Shown here: positions 13,099 through 16,056 of the stretch, piece by piece
How the letters are laid out: each line of letters starts with the position of its first letter
Numbering within the stretch: position 1 is the first letter of the stretch
NCBI GenBank assembly: GCA_964653285.1
Contig: CAZZEX010000108.1
Span: forward strand, 1-16,056
From: CAZZEX01 sp964653285
Lineage (GTDB): Bacteria > Chloroflexota > Anaerolineae > B4-G1
Length of the DNA stretch: 16,056 bases
Direction of reading: 5' to 3'
Translations under genes and position numbers: made by a program
Notes under the pieces: model-generated
Told to the model about the DNA's origin: nothing
Database searches by the model: none
The model's input: the letters and a program-made list of their open reading frames with translations, nothing else

Positions 13099-14523
13099 AT
13101 GGACAGTATCACCCACACAATGGCCCGGTTCGCCCTGGGCCTGCAGTACGAAGACGCCCCCACCGACGCAGTACACGAGGCCAAGCGCTTCCTGCTTGAC
13201 TCCGTCGGCTGCGCGCTGGCTGCCGTACTAAATGAGGACATGCAGGCCGCCCACCGCTACGTCGTCGCGCTCGGCGGCACGGAGGAAGCGACGGTCATCG
13301 GCAGCGACCACCGCACCAACGCGGTCAACGCCGCACTGATGAACGCGCTCCTGGTGCGGGCACTGGACTACAACGACATCTTCTGGGAACAGGACCCCTC
13401 CCACCCCTCCGACGTCATCCCCGCCGCGCTGGCCGCCGGGGAAGTGGCACATCGGGACGGGCGGGAAGTCCTTGTCGGCATCCTCATCGCCTATGAACTG
13501 GAGATGCGCTGGTGTCTGGCCGCCACCCCCGGCATCCGCGAGGTCGGCTGGCACCACGCCACCCTGACGCAGTTCGTCTCCCCTTTCGTCGCCGCCCGTA
13601 TGCTCGGCCTGAGCGAGGAGCAGACGGTCGCGGCGGCTGGCATCTCCGCCAGTTCCCACTTCACCCTCGGCGGTGTCGTGGCGGGTCACCTGACGAATAT
13701 GAAGAACACCGCCGACCCGATGGCAACCGAGGCCGGCGTGCGCGCTGCGCTCCTGGCCCGCGAGGGCTACACCGGCCCGGTCGAGGTCATCGAGGGCAAA
13801 GAGGGGCTGTACGAGGTGCTGAGCAACGTCGAGTGGTCCACCGGTGCGCTACTGGACGGCCTGCCCGTGGTGAGCGCAGTCGAACCACCTGTGGTGAGCG
13901 CAGTCGAACCAGGGGAGAAGTTCCTCATCACCCAGTGCTCCTACAAAGCCTTCCCCACCGAGGCGCTGACCCACCAGCCCATCACTGCCGGGCTGAACCT
14001 ATGCCGCGCCCACGGTATCACAGCCGAGGATGTCGCTGAAGTGCACGTGCGCACCACCACCCGTGGAGCCGACATCCTCTCTGACCCCTCCAAGTACCAG
14101 CCGACGACGAAGGAGACAGCCGACCACAGCCTGCCCTACTGCATCGCCGCCGCCATCGCCGATGGCAACGTCCTGCCCAGTTCGTTCGAGGAGGAGAAGT
14201 TGCGCGACCCGCGCATCTGGGCGCTTCTGCCAAAGATCAAGGTCGTGGCCGACCCGGGGGTTGACGCGCTCTTTCCGGCGGTGAAGCGGGCCATCGTGCG
14301 CATCACCACCACCGACGGAGAGGTCTACGAGGAGCAGGTGGACCACGCCAAGGGCAGCCCGGAGAACCCGATGAGTGACGACGACATCGTCGCCAAGTTC
14401 CGCGCCAACGCGGCGGCGGTGCTCACGCCGGAGAAGCAGAGGCAGGTGATCGAGGCCACCTGGGCGCTGGAGGACTTCGCCGACATCGGGGACTATATGC
14501 AGTTGCTGATCAGTGACCGGTAG
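13099..14523 (+). CDS. MmgE/PrpD-family protein (2-methylcitrate dehydratase-like)
   Basis: The 474-residue protein matches the MmgE/PrpD superfamily, which includes 2-methylcitrate dehydratase, cis-aconitate decarboxylase and iminodisuccinate epimerase. Visible family features are the N-terminal AKRFLLDSVGCALAA (28-42), ALMNALLVRALDYNDIF (79-95), and PSHPSDVIPAALAAGE (100-115). Later come the helical domain with ISASSHFTLGG...TNMKNTADPMATEAGVRAALLAREGYTGP, the lid domain SYKAFPTEALTHQPI, and DHSLPYCIAAAIADG. GGAGGT at 13089-13094 supports the ATG at 13099. Residues 256-271 (PVVSAVEP twice) are an insert derived from repeat DNA. No citrate synthase or prpB is adjacent; the dehydrogenase lies one gene away on the same strand, but a shared pathway is only a guess. 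Confidence 0.88.
   Translation: MDSITHTMARFALGLQYEDAPTDAVHEAKRFLLDSVGCALAAVLNEDMQAAHRYVVALGGTEEATVIGSDHRTNAVNAALMNALLVRALDYNDIFWEQDPSHPSDVIPAALAAGEVAHRDGREVLVGILIAYELEMRWCLAATPGIREVGWHHATLTQFVSPFVAARMLGLSEEQTVAAAGISASSHFTLGGVVAGHLTNMKNTADPMATEAGVRAALLAREGYTGPVEVIEGKEGLYEVLSNVEWSTGALLDGLPVVSAVEPPVVSAVEPGEKFLITQCSYKAFPTEALTHQPITAGLNLCRAHGITAEDVAEVHVRTTTRGADILSDPSKYQPTTKETADHSLPYCIAAAIADGNVLPSSFEEEKLRDPRIWALLPKIKVVADPGVDALFPAVKRAIVRITTTDGEVYEEQVDHAKGSPENPMSDDDIVAKFRANAAAVLTPEKQRQVIEATWALEDFADIGDYMQLLISDR
13864..13911 (+). repeat. In-frame duplicated 24-bp repeat unit in the PrpD-like gene
   Basis: Two adjacent 24-base units (13864-13887 and 13888-13911) differ at one base and encode PVVSAVEP twice. 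The core GTGAGCGCAGTCGAA matches the CTGAGCGCAGTGAAG module of the intergenic element at 7793-7890. The insert lies between LLDGLP and GEKFLITQ, where the family continues without it, and keeps the frame open. Confidence 0.8.
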
Positions 14524-14555
14524 TAGAAGCCACACCCTGGCTGACTGCCTGGCTT

Positions 14556-14587
14556 GGCGTGAAACGCGAGGCGTGAAACATGAAACA
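14556..14587 (+). repeat. Degenerate (GG)CGTGAAAC repeats after the PrpD-like gene
   Basis: GGCGTGAAAC occurs at 14556-14565 and 14570-14579 and is followed at once by ATGAAAC. A similar inverted form (CAACGTTTCACGTGTTAC) lies at 8374-8391, and ACGTAA-type units at 68-96. They belong to one loose family of short repeats in gaps. The remaining gap to the kinase (14588-14790) has some local inverted pairing but nothing I can name. Confidence 0.55.
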
Positions 14588-14802
14588 GGTGTCTGACAGC
14601 CATAAGGATCCAGGCCCGATATCTGCGGGTGGCCCGCTCCCCCTCCGACCTGGCATCCTGGAAAGTGCACTCCGCAAAGGTCCGCAGGCTGCGCCACAGC
14701 GCCAAGCGGAAAGAGCCACTTCGCCTGCACCTGGCCCTCCGGTGAAAGGATCGGCAAACCGGTGGAGGCCGCGTGCACTTGGGCCATCGGGAGGTGCACG
14801 AG

Positions 14803-16056
14803 ATGAAAGATGAACATAAGACCAAAGAGCAACTCATAAACGAATTGGCAGAAATGCGCCAGCGGATCGCAGAGCTGGAAGCCCCAGAGACCGAGTGCAA
14901 GCGGGCGGAGGAGACGCTGCGGGAAAGCGAACATAACTATAGAGTCCTATTCGAGAGCACGATTGATGGTCTGGTTGTTATTGACGCCGAAACGATGAAG
15001 ATAGTGCTTGCTAATCAACCCACTGCGCAAATCTACGGATTTGATTCTGTAGAGGATGTATGTAAGATCAATCTATTTGATTACATTCATCCAGACGATA
15101 GAGAACGGGCTCTCAGGACTATTGCAGAAGACATGTTTGAAAAAGATCTGCGGCAGGTCAACGAGTTTCGGACAATCACCAAGAGCGGTAGGGAAAAATG
15201 GGTAAGCTGTGTTGGTACAAGAATTGAATACCAGGGGAAGGTAGCGGGTTTGTGTTCATTCAGAGACGCCACCGAGCGCAAGCAGGCAGAGGAGGAGCGG
15301 GACCGCCTGCTGGCACAGGTCCACGAGCAGGCCCAACAGGTGCAGCAGATTGTGGACACGGTGCCGGAAGGGATGCTTCTGCTGGATGCCGATGAGCAGG
15401 TCATCCTGGCCAACCCGGTGGCAGAGGGAGACCTGGCCGTCCTGGCCGGGGCCGGCGTGGGGGATACGCTCACCCACCTGGGCGACCGCCCACTGGCGGA
15501 ACTGTTGACCTCGCCTCCTAAGGGACTGTGGCACGAAGTAGCGACGGACGGCCGCCGATTCGAGGTCATCGCCCGGCCGCTGGAAACCGACCCCACGCCC
15601 GAAGGGGCCTGTCCTGAGCCTGCCGAAGGATGGGTGCTGGTCATCCGGGACGTGACCCGGGAGCGCGAAATCCAACGCTACAGCCAGCAACAAGAAAGAC
15701 TGGCCGCCGTGGGCCAACTGGCGGCTGGCATCGCCCACGACTTCAACAACATCATGGCGGTGATCGTCCTGTACACCCAGATGTTGTCACAGACGCCAGA
15801 CGTGTCCCCCCGGAACCGCGAGTGGCTGGCCACGATCAACCGACAAGCCCGGCACGCGACTAACCTGATCCAGCAGATCCTGGACTTCAGCCGGCGCGCG
15901 GTGCTCGAACGGCGACCACTGGACCTGTCGCCGCTCTTGAAGGAGCATGTCGAGTTGTTGAAGCGCACGCTGCCGGAGAACATCCAGATCGTCCTGGCCT
16001 ACGGGCCGGACGAGTACACGGTCAACGCCGATCCGACGCGGGCGCAGCAGGCGCTG
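14803..16056 (+). CDS. PAS-PAS sensor histidine kinase, partial
   Basis: The frame is open from the ATG at 14803 (GGGAGG eight bases upstream) to the window end, giving 418 residues without the C-terminus. An N-terminal coiled coil (1-45) leads to a first PAS domain (about 46-157, FESTIDGLVVIDAETMKIVLANQ...IHPDD...SFRDATERK). A second short coiled coil (158-182) and a second PAS domain (183-287) follow. The phosphoacceptor region is ERLAAVGQLAAGIAHDFNNIMAVI with H312, the HDFNN type. The sequence stops at NADPTRAQQAL (408-418), just at the edge of the ATPase N-box. No membrane helix is present, so it is a cytoplasmic sensor. Residues 269-277 contain a peptide from a repeat insert. The first PAS region is visibly richer in A and T than the rest. 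A response regulator partner is not in the window. Confidence 0.9.
   Translation, partial: MKDEHKTKEQLINELAEMRQRIAELEAPETECKRAEETLRESEHNYRVLFESTIDGLVVIDAETMKIVLANQPTAQIYGFDSVEDVCKINLFDYIHPDDRERALRTIAEDMFEKDLRQVNEFRTITKSGREKWVSCVGTRIEYQGKVAGLCSFRDATERKQAEEERDRLLAQVHEQAQQVQQIVDTVPEGMLLLDADEQVILANPVAEGDLAVLAGAGVGDTLTHLGDRPLAELLTSPPKGLWHEVATDGRRFEVIARPLETDPTPEGACPEPAEGWVLVIRDVTREREIQRYSQQQERLAAVGQLAAGIAHDFNNIMAVIVLYTQMLSQTPDVSPRNREWLATINRQARHATNLIQQILDFSRRAVLERRPLDLSPLLKEHVELLKRTLPENIQIVLAYGPDEYTVNADPTRAQQAL
15608..15630 (+). repeat. Dispersed repeat module inside the kinase gene
   Basis: CCTGTCCTGAGCCTGCCGA followed by AGGA is a copy of the CTGAGC..GAAGG dispersed repeat type found in the intergenic elements. 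It encodes CPEPAEG in frame near the end of the second PAS domain, in a loop between strands (PTPEG and WVLVIRD), where extra residues are likely tolerated. Confidence 0.65.

Noticed and set aside
14620..14800. Possible riboswitch ahead of the kinase (GGCAAACC and CGCAAAGG segments recall c-di-GMP-I)
   Set aside because: The conserved pieces are in the wrong order and the receptor and tetraloop parts are missing; local pairing alone is not enough.
13999..14934. 311-codon minus-strand frame across PrpD-like end and kinase start
   Set aside because: Antisense to two well-supported genes; the part over the gap has no recognisable motif.

Overview
The window looks like a GC-rich chromosomal segment from a Chloroflexota-type bacterium (Anaerolineae-like). 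This is an inference from style: Thr/Pro-rich extracytoplasmic linkers, paired P-loop ATPases that both begin with a conserved N-P-(F/Y)-x-x-G-N-P-I segment, a YtrA-type GntR regulator, and many copies of short palindromic CTGAGCG..GAAGG repeats. No rRNA, tRNA, CRISPR array or intact transposase gene is visible.

Layout. (1) 1-1502: dnaN (sliding clamp) on the minus strand with a strong promoter and a likely terminator; direct repeats at the window edge may be the end of an insertion sequence. (2) 1529-3422: a tightly overlapping minus-strand operon with its own promoter, encoding an AbiEi-like winged-helix protein (probably rearranged), a class I methyltransferase fused to a zinc ribbon, and a small unknown protein. 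(3) 3480-7686: a minus-strand cluster of a single-pass membrane protein with beta-type repeats, a membrane-anchored ATPase with an extracytoplasmic C-terminal domain, and a soluble paralogous ATPase. The two ATPase genes are separated by a 171-bp MITE-like element. This cluster is the best candidate for an undescribed signalling or defence-like system. (4) 7773-9405: a decaying operon. An intact gntR with a consensus promoter and a palindromic site is followed by a gene with an in-frame stop, the C-terminal remnant of an ABC ATPase, and a frameshifted N-terminal remnant of its permease, which ends in a second MITE-like element. (5) 9399-11802, plus strand: a PDZ protein, a nucleosidase/phosphorylase-like enzyme, and an isocitrate/isopropylmalate-type dehydrogenase. 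(6) 12033-12944, minus strand: a UbiA-family prenyltransferase, convergent with the dehydrogenase across a perfect 13-bp hairpin. (7) 13099-16056, plus strand: an MmgE/PrpD-family protein, then a PAS-PAS histidine kinase cut off by the window end.

The recurring theme is invasion by short repeats. The same repeat family forms the two MITE-like elements and also appears inside two open genes (PrpD-like and the kinase) as in-frame inserts that add peptides. Degenerate tandem 7-8-mers sit in several intergenic gaps.
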